In this document: in pieces, positions 6,611-13,432 of the stretch
How positions within the stretch are numbered: position 1 is the first letter of the stretch
Layout of the letters: the number at the start of each line of letters is the position of its first letter
Assembly: GCA_042088665.1 (NCBI GenBank)
Contig: JBELMB010000132.1
Location: 1 to 14,300 of the forward strand
From: JBELMB01 sp042088665
GTDB taxonomy: Bacteria > Pseudomonadota > Alphaproteobacteria > Rhodobacterales > Rhodobacteraceae
Length of the DNA: 14,300 nucleotides
Reading direction: 5' to 3'
Position numbers and translations under genes: made by a program
The notes under the pieces: model-generated
The model's input: only the letters and a program-made list of their open reading frames with translations
Told to the model about the DNA's origin: nothing
Database searches by the model: none

Positions 6611-7216
6611 ATGGGGGGGGTGATCGACTACTATTTTGCGCCGATCTCCGGCTATGCCTATCTGGGTCACAAGGCCTTGATGGCGCTGGCGGAAGAGTGC
6701 GGCGCAGAGGTGCGGTTCAAGCCGTTGCTCATCGCAAAGGTCTTTGCCGCGAGCGAGACGACGCCTCCCTTTGCGCAAAGCGATGCGCGCAAGAGCTACC
6801 GCATTGCCGATCAGGCGCGCTGGGCGGCGCACTATGATCTGGTGATGCAGGATGTGCCCAGTCACTGGCCCACGGATCCCGCCCCGGCCTGCAAGGCGAT
6901 CCTTGCGGCCGGTGCGCTGGGACTGGATCAGGATGCGGCCAGCTTTGCCTGTCTGCAGGCGGTCTGGGCCGAGGAACGCGACATCTCGCAGACAAGTGAC
7001 CTGTCGGCGGCCCTTGATGCCGCTGGCCTGCCTGCCGACGAGATCCTGTCGCGCGCCCAGGCACCCGAGATCGCTGACCAGATGCAGGCCATCACGCAGG
7101 AGGCCATCGCGGGCGCGGTCTTTGGCTCTCCGACCTATGTGGTGGGGGGCGCCCGGTTCTGGGGGCAGGACCGGCTGGCGTTTGTACGCAAGGCGCTGCT
7201 GGAAGGGGCCGCGTGA
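6611..7216 (+). CDS. 2-hydroxychromene-2-carboxylate isomerase-like (DsbA/kappa-GST fold) protein
   Basis: This 201-residue protein belongs to the NahD/kappa-class glutathione transferase group of the thioredoxin superfamily. The N-terminus DYYFAPISGYAYLG (6-19) carries the equivalent of the catalytic Ser (Ser13), with one extra residue compared with the usual SPYAYL form. The C-terminus has the family hallmark FGSPTYVVGGARFWGQDRL (171-189). There is no CXXC motif, so it is not a disulfide oxidoreductase. Family members isomerise aromatic intermediates or conjugate glutathione. No aromatic-degradation genes are nearby, so glutathione-linked chemistry on the operon's substrate is a reasonable alternative. 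GGAG at 6597-6600 supports ATG 6611 over the upstream in-frame start. The start codon is followed by a run of eight G. Confidence 0.88.
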   Translation: MGGVIDYYFAPISGYAYLGHKALMALAEECGAEVRFKPLLIAKVFAASETTPPFAQSDARKSYRIADQARWAAHYDLVMQDVPSHWPTDPAPACKAILAAGALGLDQDAASFACLQAVWAEERDISQTSDLSAALDAAGLPADEILSRAQAPEIADQMQAITQEAIAGAVFGSPTYVVGGARFWGQDRLAFVRKALLEGAA

Positions 7217-7812
7217 TGTTCTTGCAGGTGAAGGATCCATGCCAGACCACGGCAGTGCTGATCGACGCCAACGAGGCGCGCAGCGAGATGTTTCACCTCA
7301 TGCTGGGGCGCCGCGACGTGGCGCTCAGCGACTGTTTTGCCTCTGTCGATCAGGCGCTGGCTTCTGGCGTGTCGCCGGAGTTGGTGCTGATCTACATCGA
7401 GATGGTGGACAAGGCGGCGATTGCCGATCTGGCGCGCCTGCGCGGCGATATGGCCTCGGCGATCCTCGTGCTGCTGGAAAGTGCCGCGCGCAAGGACATC
7501 GAGACGCTTCTGGCGCATGGCGCGCATCATGTTCTGCCGCTGGGCCTGGATGCCGACCGCTTTTCGCTGGCGACGATCACGGCCGTGGCGCAGGCGGACC
7601 GGCTGCGCGTGCTGGAACAGGCCGTGGCCGCAGCCGAGAACGAAGTGGACACCACCAAGCGGATCGCGCGGGCCAAGATGATCCTGATTGCACGGCATGG
7701 CATCGGCGAGGACGAGGCGCACCGGCGCCTGCAAAAGCTGTCGATGCAACGCAACCTGCCGTTGGCCGACATGGCGCGGCAGATCATCGACGCCGAGGAA
7801 TTGTTGTGCTGA
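7216..7812 (+). CDS. ANTAR-domain RNA-binding regulator with degenerate receiver (NasT/AmiR-like)
   Basis: This protein has about 198 residues. The N-terminal 120 residues have a response-regulator shape (VLIDANEARSEMFHLML, then PELVLIYIEM), but Tyr lies where the phosphoacceptor Asp should be, so phosphorylation is unlikely. A helical linker (about 120-145) leads to a C-terminal ANTAR domain with IARAKMILIARHGIGEDEA and RNLPLADMARQII. ANTAR domains bind paired hexaloop RNA hairpins and alter termination or translation. NasT and AmiR are controlled by binding-protein-like partners (NasS, AmiC) rather than by kinases. It is the last gene of the first operon, with TGATG overlap at its start and GGAAGG upstream. 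GTG 7213 is an equal alternative start. It lies directly before the leader at 7813-7966, its likely target. Confidence 0.9.
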   Translation: MFLQVKDPCQTTAVLIDANEARSEMFHLMLGRRDVALSDCFASVDQALASGVSPELVLIYIEMVDKAAIADLARLRGDMASAILVLLESAARKDIETLLAHGAHHVLPLGLDADRFSLATITAVAQADRLRVLEQAVAAAENEVDTTKRIARAKMILIARHGIGEDEAHRRLQKLSMQRNLPLADMARQIIDAEELLC

Positions 7813-7850
7813 GCCTCTGACGCCCGGCCTTCAAACGACCGTTCCGGCAC

Positions 7851-7866
7851 TGATGAGGGTGCATCA
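7851..7866 (+). promoter_or_regulatory. hexaloop hairpin 1 (TGATG-AGGGTG-CATCA)
   Basis: A perfect 5-bp stem, TGATG (7851-7855) with CATCA (7862-7866), closes a six-base loop AGGGTG. Loop position 1 is A and position 4 is G, the pattern known for ANTAR targets. It starts 38 bases after the stop of the ANTAR gene. Confidence 0.4.
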
Positions 7867-7921
7867 CGGGACAGACAGACTGAACCGTTCGCAAGCGCTG
7901 AGGATGGCGTGGGCGGGCAGG

Positions 7922-7935
7922 GGCCAAAGGCGGCC
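7922..7935 (+). promoter_or_regulatory. hexaloop hairpin 2 (GGCC-AAAGGC-GGCC)
   Basis: GGCC at 7922-7925 pairs with GGCC at 7932-7935 around the loop AAAGGC, again with A at 1 and G at 4. The stem is short but wholly G-C. The 55-base distance to hairpin 1 is longer than I would expect for an ANTAR pair, which lowers confidence. Confidence 0.35.
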
Positions 7936-7938
7936 GAA

Positions 7939-7955
7939 CCTTCGATTGTAGAAGG
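7939..7955 (+). promoter_or_regulatory. hairpin sequestering the Shine-Dalgarno of the second binding-protein gene
   Basis: CCTTC (7939-7943) pairs with GAAGG (7951-7955) around a seven-base loop. GAAGGA at 7951-7956 is the ribosome site for ATG 7967, so this fold would hide it. It begins three bases after hairpin 2, so the two could be mechanically linked. Confidence 0.4.
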
Positions 7956-7966
7956 ACGAACAGCTC

Positions 7967-9457
7967 ATGGGAGCTTTAAGCAACGTATATGATCCAGAGG
8001 AAATCCTCTGGACTGGGTGTCCGTGCGGATTGCACGCGACAATGTTCGAGCACAAGGCGGCCATGGACGGCGTCGATGCTCGGGGTCGGTTCTATGCCGG
8101 TGAGACGACAAATGGTGGACCTTCGGCACGCGATGCCGGACCCATGGATGCGCTCAGCGATCTCGAACCCCGGGCCGCGGCACGCGAAAAGCTGCAGTGG
8201 AACGATCAGGAGAACGTTCTGGCCAATCTGGCGACCTCGGCCATGATGAAGGGGCTGTTTGGCTCCGACATGAACCGCCGGAACTTCCTGCGCGCAGTGG
8301 GTGGCACGACCGCCGCTGCGGCCATTGCCAGCATCATCCCGATCGACAAGGCGATTGCCAATATCGTCGACGCGACCGGGCCGCTGGAAAAGACCGCGCT
8401 CAACGTCGGCTTTGTGCCGATCACCTGCGCGACACCGATCATCATGGCGGCCCCGATGGGCTTTTATGAAAAATACGGGTTGGATGTTTCGGTCATCAAG
8501 ACCGCCGGCTGGGCCGTGTCGCGGGACAAGTCGCTTTCGGGAGAATACGACGCCGCGCATATGCTCACGCCGATGCCATTGGCGATCACCGCGGGGGCCG
8601 GCTCTGCCGCGACTCCATGGACCATGCCAGCGGTCGAGAACATCAACGGTCAGGCCATCACCCTGGCGATGAAGCACCTCGACAAGCAGGACCCGGCGAA
8701 GTGGAAAGGCTTCACCTTCGGGGTGCCGTTCGAATATTCGATGCACAACTTCCTGCTGCGCTACTACGTGGCCGAGGCCGGGCTTGATCCCGATCAGGAC
8801 ATCCAGATCCGGGTGGTTCCGCCTCCGGAAATGGTCGCCAACCTCAGCGCGGGCAACCTTGACGGCTATCTATCGCCGGACCCGTTCAACCAGCGTGCCG
8901 TCTATGACGGGGTGGGCTTTATCTACAAGCTGACGAAAGAGATCTGGCCGGGTCATCCCTGCTGTGCCTTTGCCGCCAGCCAGAAGTTCATCGACGAGAC
9001 GCCGAACACCTTTCTGGCGCTCTTCAAGTCGATCCTCGAGGCCACGGCCTTCAGTTCCGACCCGGCCAATCGCGCGGATATCTCGGAGGCAATCAGCCCG
9101 AAGAACTATCTCAACCAGCCGACAACGGTGGTTCAGCAGGTTCTCACGGGACGCTTTGCCGATGGTCTGGGCAATGTCCGCAACGAACCGGACCGGATCG
9201 ATTTCGACCCCTTCCCCTACCATTCCTTCGCGGTCTGGATCCTGACCCAGATGAAGCGCTGGGGCTACATCGAAGGGGACGTCAACTACACCGATCTGGC
9301 GGAGCAGGTCTATCTGGCCACCGACGCCAAGGAGGTGATGGAGAGCATGGGCCAGACCCCGCCAAGCAGCACCTACGAGAGCTATGAGATCATGGGCAAG
9401 ACCTTCGATCCCATGGCGCCAGAGGCCTATGTGAACAGCTTCGCGATCAAGCGATAA
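7967..9457 (+). CDS. CmpA/NrtA-family ABC substrate-binding protein with long N-terminal extension (CynA-like)
   Basis: This 496-residue protein is a periplasmic solute-binding protein of the nitrate/bicarbonate/cyanate group. The Tat motif NRRNFLRA lies unusually deep, at 103-110, followed by a hydrophobic GGTTAAAAIASII stretch. The binding domain starts near LNVGFVPITCATPIIMA. About 100 residues precede the Tat motif and carry WTGCPCGLH (Cys18, Cys20, His23), a possible metal or Fe-S ligand set. Shared family stretches are PFEYSMHN, VVPPPEM, DPFNQRAVYDGV and WPGHPCCAFA. Position ahead of permease, ATPase and cyanase gives cyanate as the likely ligand, and nitrite or bicarbonate are alternatives. 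GAAGGA ten bases upstream supports this start, although Met94 would give a conventional signal peptide. Confidence 0.92.
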   Translation: MGALSNVYDPEEILWTGCPCGLHATMFEHKAAMDGVDARGRFYAGETTNGGPSARDAGPMDALSDLEPRAAAREKLQWNDQENVLANLATSAMMKGLFGSDMNRRNFLRAVGGTTAAAAIASIIPIDKAIANIVDATGPLEKTALNVGFVPITCATPIIMAAPMGFYEKYGLDVSVIKTAGWAVSRDKSLSGEYDAAHMLTPMPLAITAGAGSAATPWTMPAVENINGQAITLAMKHLDKQDPAKWKGFTFGVPFEYSMHNFLLRYYVAEAGLDPDQDIQIRVVPPPEMVANLSAGNLDGYLSPDPFNQRAVYDGVGFIYKLTKEIWPGHPCCAFAASQKFIDETPNTFLALFKSILEATAFSSDPANRADISEAISPKNYLNQPTTVVQQVLTGRFADGLGNVRNEPDRIDFDPFPYHSFAVWILTQMKRWGYIEGDVNYTDLAEQVYLATDAKEVMESMGQTPPSSTYESYEIMGKTFDPMAPEAYVNSFAIKR

Positions 9458-9488
9458 CCAACAGCCCGAGCAAGGAGAAAGACACCCT

Positions 9489-10334
9489 ATGTCGACTGAA
9501 CTGAAAGAACAGATCAAGGCCATCGTTGCGTCGCTGACGTTTCTGGCCGTGTTCCTGTTGGCCTGGGACACCTTTGTCGTCGCGCAAAGTGGCCCGGCGG
9601 TGGACATGGATCCTGAATTGGCGGCCTTGCTCGGGCCCCAGGCAAAAGGCGAGAGCGCCTTGCCAAGACCCGGTGATGTGGGTGCAGAAATCTGGGGTCA
9701 CATCATCAACCCGTTTTACGACGCCGGACCCAACGACAAGGGCGTCGGCATCCAGCTCGCCTATTCCATCGCCCGGGTGCTGACCGGCTTTGGACTGGCG
9801 GCGCTGATCGCCATCCCGCTGGGGTTCCTGATCGGGATGAGCCGTCTCGCGGAGCGCGCGTTCAACCCCTACATCCAACTGCTCAAACCGGTCTCGCCGC
9901 TCGCGTGGATGCCGCTGGCGCTCTACACCATCAAGGACAGCGAGATCTCTTCGATCTTCGTGATCTTTATCTGCTCGATCTGGCCGATGCTGTTGAACAC
10001 GATCTTTGGTGTGTCTTCCGTGCGCAAGGATTGGCTGAACGTCGCCAAGACGCTGGAGGTCAAGCAGCTGCGCACGGCCTTTCGGGTGATCCTGCCCGCC
10101 GCGGCGCCGACGATCCTGACCGGCGCGCGGATTTCGATCGGCATCGCCTGGCTGGTCATCGTCGCGGCAGAGATGCTCGTGGGGGGAACCGGCATCGGCT
10201 ACTTCGTCTGGAACGAATGGAACAACCTTTCGATCACCGGTGTGATTTCCGCGATCTTCTTCATCGGGGTGGTCGGCATGGTGCTTGACCTTGCCCTAGG
10301 GCAGGCGTCGCGCCTCGTGGCCTATGCGGAGTAA
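9489..10334 (+). CDS. ABC transporter permease, NrtB/CynB type
   Basis: This 281-residue inner-membrane subunit has an N-terminal membrane helix (about 12-32) and a periplasmic stretch of about 55 residues. Five more hydrophobic segments lie near 93-116, 131-147, 152-173, 213-232 and 249-270. The EAA-type loop contains VRKDWLNVAKTLEV followed by RVILPAAAPTILTGARISIGIAW, which matches nitrate/cyanate/bicarbonate permeases. The longer N-terminal part distinguishes it from the first permease (3229-4038) and is the NrtB/CmpB pattern. AAGGAGA lies about eleven bases upstream. It follows the binding-protein gene by 31 bases and precedes the ATPase by four. Confidence 0.93.
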   Translation: MSTELKEQIKAIVASLTFLAVFLLAWDTFVVAQSGPAVDMDPELAALLGPQAKGESALPRPGDVGAEIWGHIINPFYDAGPNDKGVGIQLAYSIARVLTGFGLAALIAIPLGFLIGMSRLAERAFNPYIQLLKPVSPLAWMPLALYTIKDSEISSIFVIFICSIWPMLLNTIFGVSSVRKDWLNVAKTLEVKQLRTAFRVILPAAAPTILTGARISIGIAWLVIVAAEMLVGGTGIGYFVWNEWNNLSITGVISAIFFIGVVGMVLDLALGQASRLVAYAE

Positions 10335-10338
10335 CATC

Positions 10339-11229
10339 ATGTCAGAACGCAATAAAATCCTCAAGGTCGAAGGCCTTGAACGCCGGTTCCCGGCCCCGGA
10401 TGGCAAGACTACGACGCAGGTCTTTGGCGACGTCTGGTTCGACGTGAAAGAGGGTGAGTTTGTCTGCCTGATCGGCCATTCGGGCTGTGGCAAGACCACG
10501 CTCCTGAACATCATGGCCGGTCTCGACAAGGCCACGGGCGGACACGTTCTGGCCGATGGGTTCAACGTCGAAAAGCCGTCGCTGGACCGCGCGGTGATCT
10601 TTCAGGGGCACGCGCTGATGCCGTGGATGTCGGCGCTGGGCAACATCGACTTTGCCGTGACATCGCGCTGGCCGCGCTGGTCGAAGGAAGAGCGTCTGGC
10701 GCAATGCCAGAAGTTCATCGACCTCGTGCATCTGACCGGCTCGGAGGACAAGAAGCCCGCGCAACTTTCTGGCGGCATGAAACAGCGGGTCGGCATCGCG
10801 CGGGCGCTGGCCATCGAGCCCAAGATCCTGCTCATGGACGAGCCCTTTTCGGCGCTGGACGCGCTGACGCGGGGATCCCTTCAGGACGAACTTCTGAGCA
10901 TCGTGGCGGAGCGCAACCAGACCTCCTTCATGATCACCCATGACATCGACGAGGCAATCCTGCTCGCTGACCGCATTGTCCTGATGACAAACGGACCAGA
11001 AGCGCGGGTCTGCGAGATCGTGGAAAACACGCTGCCCAAGGGGCGCACGCGGTCCGACATGCACAAGCATCCCAACTACTACCCGATGCGAAATCACCTG
11101 ATCGAGTTTCTGGTCAACCGCTCGAAGTCCTTCAAGGAGGAGCTGTCTTCGAGCAGCTACGACCCGAAATCGCCGCCCACTGTGCGGCCCGGCGCACCCG
11201 ATGCGGTGCCTGACAAAGTTGCAAGCTAG
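10339..11229 (+). CDS. ABC transporter ATP-binding protein, NrtD/CynD type
   Basis: This 296-residue ATPase completes the second importer. Motifs are Walker A GHSGCGKTT (46-54), Q-loop with Gln89 in VIFQGHALMPWM, signature LSGGMKQRVGIARAL (143-157), Walker B LLMDEP (164-169) and His201 in the H-loop. It has a single nucleotide-binding domain without a fused binding-protein domain, so it is NrtD-like rather than NrtC-like. The C-terminal 40 residues are polar and Pro/Ser rich. ATG 10324 in the same frame overlaps the permease, but GCGGAG at 10326-10331 points to ATG 10339. CynS follows after 15 bases, so the two are almost certainly cotranscribed. Confidence 0.93.
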   Translation: MSERNKILKVEGLERRFPAPDGKTTTQVFGDVWFDVKEGEFVCLIGHSGCGKTTLLNIMAGLDKATGGHVLADGFNVEKPSLDRAVIFQGHALMPWMSALGNIDFAVTSRWPRWSKEERLAQCQKFIDLVHLTGSEDKKPAQLSGGMKQRVGIARALAIEPKILLMDEPFSALDALTRGSLQDELLSIVAERNQTSFMITHDIDEAILLADRIVLMTNGPEARVCEIVENTLPKGRTRSDMHKHPNYYPMRNHLIEFLVNRSKSFKEELSSSSYDPKSPPTVRPGAPDAVPDKVAS

Positions 11230-11244
11230 AAGAGAGGACTGCTC

Positions 11245-11697
11245 ATGACCACCCGTGCCGAACTGACGGAAAAAATCGTCGCGCATAAAACATTCAACGA
11301 GATCAAATGGTCCGATGTGGCCGCAAGCGTGGGCCAGTCGAAGGAATGGACCACCGCGGCTCTGATGGGACAGATCTCTCTGACCAAGGACCAGATCGCC
11401 AAGGCGGGCAACGCGCTGGGCCTCAACTTTTCGGATGAGGAAACCGCGCTGCTGATGACGGTGCCTTATCGCGGCTCGCTGCCCACCGCAGTGCCGACCG
11501 ATCCGCTGATCTACCGTCTCTATGAGGTGGTCAATGTCTACGGCACCACCATGAAGGCACTGATCGAAGAGGAATTCGGCGACGGCATCATGTCTGCCAT
11601 CGACTTCACCATGGACATCACGCGCGAGGAAAACCCGGCCGGAGACCGGGTCAAGGTCGAGATGACGGGCAAATTCCTGCCGTACAAAACCTACTGA
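11245..11697 (+). CDS. cynS: cyanate hydratase (cyanase)
   Basis: Cyanase converts cyanate and bicarbonate to carbamate, which breaks down to ammonia and CO2, and is a cytoplasmic decamer. This protein has 150 residues, close to the usual 147-156. The N-terminal helix-bundle domain covers about residues 1-80. The C-terminal catalytic domain contains the hallmark IYRLYEVVNVYG and EEFGDGIMSAIDF. Catalytic Arg, Glu and Ser are at 91, 94 and 117, equivalent to E. coli Arg96, Glu99 and Ser122. All three are intact, and the conserved C-terminal GKFLPYKTY is present, so the gene looks functional. GAGAGGA precedes ATG. The direct link to an NrtA-type importer defines that importer's likely substrate. 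Confidence 0.98.
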   Translation: MTTRAELTEKIVAHKTFNEIKWSDVAASVGQSKEWTTAALMGQISLTKDQIAKAGNALGLNFSDEETALLMTVPYRGSLPTAVPTDPLIYRLYEVVNVYGTTMKALIEEEFGDGIMSAIDFTMDITREENPAGDRVKVEMTGKFLPYKTY

Positions 11698-11718
11698 TCC
11701 AACCTGGGAGATACTGCT

Positions 11719-12375
11719 ATGAAAACCTTCAACAAACTCACTGTCGCCGCCGCTCTGACCACGCTGGCCGGCCCGGCGCTGGCGCACCATCCCCTGGCGG
11801 GCGCGCCGATGGAAACCTTTGCGCAAGGGGCTCTGTCCGGGGTCGGTCACCCGGTCCTGGGCTTTGACCATCTCGCCTTTGTGGTGCTGGTGGGCATCGC
11901 CGCGGCCTACACCGGCCGCGCCATGATCGCGCCGCTTGGCTACATCGCAGGGATGTTGCTGGGATGCCTCGTCATGATGGCGGGCGTGACCCTGCCGCTG
12001 GCAGAGGTCTTTATCGGGGCCTCGCTGATGGTCATGGGCTACGTGGTGCTCAGCGGCAAGCAGATGTCCTTCATGACGGTGATGCTGGCCTTCGGGGCAT
12101 TCGGCCTGTTCCATGGCTCCGCCTTCGGGGAAAGCATCGTCGGTCAGGAAGCGGGCTACGGCGTGGCGGTGGCCTTTGGCTATCTTCTGGGCCTTGGGGT
12201 CGCGCAATACCTGATCGCGATCGCGGCGGGATACATCCTGACGCAGGTCGTCAAGGCCACCGAAGCGACCGCAATCGAGGCACGTCTTGCCGGAGCGGTG
12301 ATTGCAGGCATCGGTCTGTTCCTCAGCCTCGAGAACGCCGAAGGCGCTGTTTTCGCGGCGCTTGGGTTCGCCTGA
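11719..12375 (+). CDS. HupE/UreJ-family metal permease
   Basis: This 218-residue inner-membrane protein has a cleavable signal (GPALA, cut near residues 22/23) that leaves HHPLAG at the new N-terminus. Six or so hydrophobic segments follow. The family signature HPVLGFDH lies at 44-51 and FHGSAFGE at 131-138, both rich in potential metal ligands. HupE/UreJ proteins take up Ni or Co for hydrogenase, urease or other enzymes. Cyanase itself uses no metal, so in this operon the permease points either to an enzyme outside the window (nitrile or thiocyanate hydrolases use Co, urease Ni) or to a related role. GGGAGA lies before ATG, 21 bases after cynS. Confidence 0.9.
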   Translation: MKTFNKLTVAAALTTLAGPALAHHPLAGAPMETFAQGALSGVGHPVLGFDHLAFVVLVGIAAAYTGRAMIAPLGYIAGMLLGCLVMMAGVTLPLAEVFIGASLMVMGYVVLSGKQMSFMTVMLAFGAFGLFHGSAFGESIVGQEAGYGVAVAFGYLLGLGVAQYLIAIAAGYILTQVVKATEATAIEARLAGAVIAGIGLFLSLENAEGAVFAALGFA

Positions 12376-12385
12376 TCGCGACCAT

Positions 12386-12411
12386 CGGGCCCGCTGATGA
12401 GGGCGGGCCCG
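12386..12411 (+). terminator. 9-bp GC-rich hairpin between hupE-like and cobW-like genes
   Basis: CGGGCCCGC (12386-12394) pairs perfectly with GCGGGCCCG (12403-12411) around the loop TGATGAGG. It starts ten bases after the hupE-like stop and is followed only by GCATTTGCT, so the U-tract is poor. It probably ends or attenuates the cyanate operon, with partial readthrough to the GTPase gene. Confidence 0.6.
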
Positions 12412-12433
12412 GCATTTGCTGCCATTCACATCC

Positions 12434-12440
12434 AGGGAGG
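12434..12440 (+). promoter_or_regulatory. Shine-Dalgarno AGGGAGG fixing the start of the CobW-like gene
   Basis: AGGGAGG ends five bases before ATG 12446. The frame is also open from TTG 12416, but that start would place the ribosome site inside the gene, so 12446 is preferred. Confidence 0.7.
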
Positions 12441-12445
12441 GATTT

Positions 12446-13432
12446 ATGAAAGATCTCGCATCCACGACCCCCGTGACGCTGCTGACCGGCTATCTCGGTG
12501 CTGGCAAGACCACATTGCTGAACCGGATCCTGACCGAAGAACACGGCAAGAAATACGCCGTCGTGGTCAATGAGTTCGGCGAAGAAGGCATCGACAACGA
12601 TCTTGTCATCGGCGCTGACGAAGAAGTCTTTGAAATGAACAACGGCTGCATCTGTTGCACCGTGCGGGGTGACCTGATCCGCATCCTCTCGGGGTTGATG
12701 GACCGCGCCGAGGAATTCGACGGCATCCTGATCGAAACCACCGGCCTTGCCGATCCCGGGCCGGTGATCCAGACTTTTTTCGTCGACGATGACCTGCGGG
12801 GGCGCGTGGCGCTGGACCAGGTGGTGACGCTGGTGGATTGCCTGCATTTCCTCGACAAGGTGGATGAAAGCCACGAGGCCGAAGAGCAGGTGGCCTTTGC
12901 CGATCTGGTGATCCTGAACAAGACCGACCTCGTGACGCCCGAGGTGCTGGCCTTGGTCAAGGCCAAGGTGCTGGAGCTGAACGCGCAGGTGCAACTGATC
13001 GAAGCGGAGCGGTCCAACGTGCCGCTGGAGACGGTTCTGGACCGCGGGGCATTTGATCTCGACCGTATTCTCGAGATCGAGCCGGGCCTGCTCGAAGAGG
13101 ATCCAGAGGACCACGAACACGACGACACCGTGACATCCTTCTCACTGACCACGGACAAGCCTCTGGATGCCAAGGCCTTTTCCGCATGGATGCGGCAGCT
13201 GGTGAAGGAACAGGGCACCAGGATCTTTCGCTCGAAGGGCATTCTTTGCTTTGACGGATCCGAAAAGCGGTACGTTTTCCAAGGTGTTCACATGGTCATG
13301 GACAGCCAGTGGGGCGCGCCATGGGCGGCGGATGAAAAGATCACCTCGCGCCTTGTCTTCATTGGCCGCGGGCTGAACAGTGCCGAGATCAGCGCCGGGT
13401 TCGAGTCCTGCGTTGCGAAGGTCTCCGCATGA
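12446..13432 (+). CDS. CobW/COG0523-family metallochaperone GTPase
   Basis: This 328-residue G3E-family GTPase carries Walker A GYLGAGKTT (15-23), the metal-binding CXCC motif CICC (68-71) in NNGCICCTVRGDL, ETTGLADP (97-104) and NKTD (158-161) for guanine recognition. The C-terminal CobW domain begins near TSFSLTTDKPLD and includes KGILCFDGSEKRYVFQGVH. A short acidic/His stretch, EDPEDHEHDD (218-227), separates the domains and may add metal affinity. These GTPases deliver Zn, Co or Fe to target enzymes, including nitrile hydratases. The metal and target here are unknown. The gene follows a hairpin, so it may have partly separate expression, and its stop overlaps the WD40 gene as ATGA. Confidence 0.94.
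   Translation: MKDLASTTPVTLLTGYLGAGKTTLLNRILTEEHGKKYAVVVNEFGEEGIDNDLVIGADEEVFEMNNGCICCTVRGDLIRILSGLMDRAEEFDGILIETTGLADPGPVIQTFFVDDDLRGRVALDQVVTLVDCLHFLDKVDESHEAEEQVAFADLVILNKTDLVTPEVLALVKAKVLELNAQVQLIEAERSNVPLETVLDRGAFDLDRILEIEPGLLEEDPEDHEHDDTVTSFSLTTDKPLDAKAFSAWMRQLVKEQGTRIFRSKGILCFDGSEKRYVFQGVHMVMDSQWGAPWAADEKITSRLVFIGRGLNSAEISAGFESCVAKVSA

Larger units (their letters stand above)
7813..7966 (+). promoter_or_regulatory. non-coding leader of the cyanate operon, candidate ANTAR-controlled RNA
   Basis: This is the longest non-coding gap after the first operon begins. It lies between the ANTAR gene and the binding-protein gene. It contains hairpins at 7851-7866 and 7922-7935 whose six-base loops both start with A and have G at position four, and a third hairpin that covers the ribosome site. 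No U-rich intrinsic terminator was found, so control of translation or of Rho access is as likely as antitermination. No promoter could be assigned with confidence, so the leader may be read through from the first operon. Confidence 0.45.

Noticed and set aside
7967..11229. Nitrate assimilation transporter (NrtABD)
   Set aside because: The subunits fit the nitrate family, but no nitrate or nitrite reductase is present and cynS follows directly, so cyanate is the simpler substrate. Nitrate or nitrite is not strictly excluded.
12376..12445. Zur-type operator ahead of the CobW gene
   Set aside because: COG0523 genes are often zinc-regulated, but no AT-rich Zur-like palindrome was found. The only dyad is the GC-rich terminator-like hairpin.
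10342..12465. A 707-codon open frame on the minus strand
   Set aside because: It lies opposite the clear ATPase, cyanase and HupE genes. Its translation is rich in Arg, His and Gln with no recognisable domain, the typical shadow of GC-rich coding DNA.
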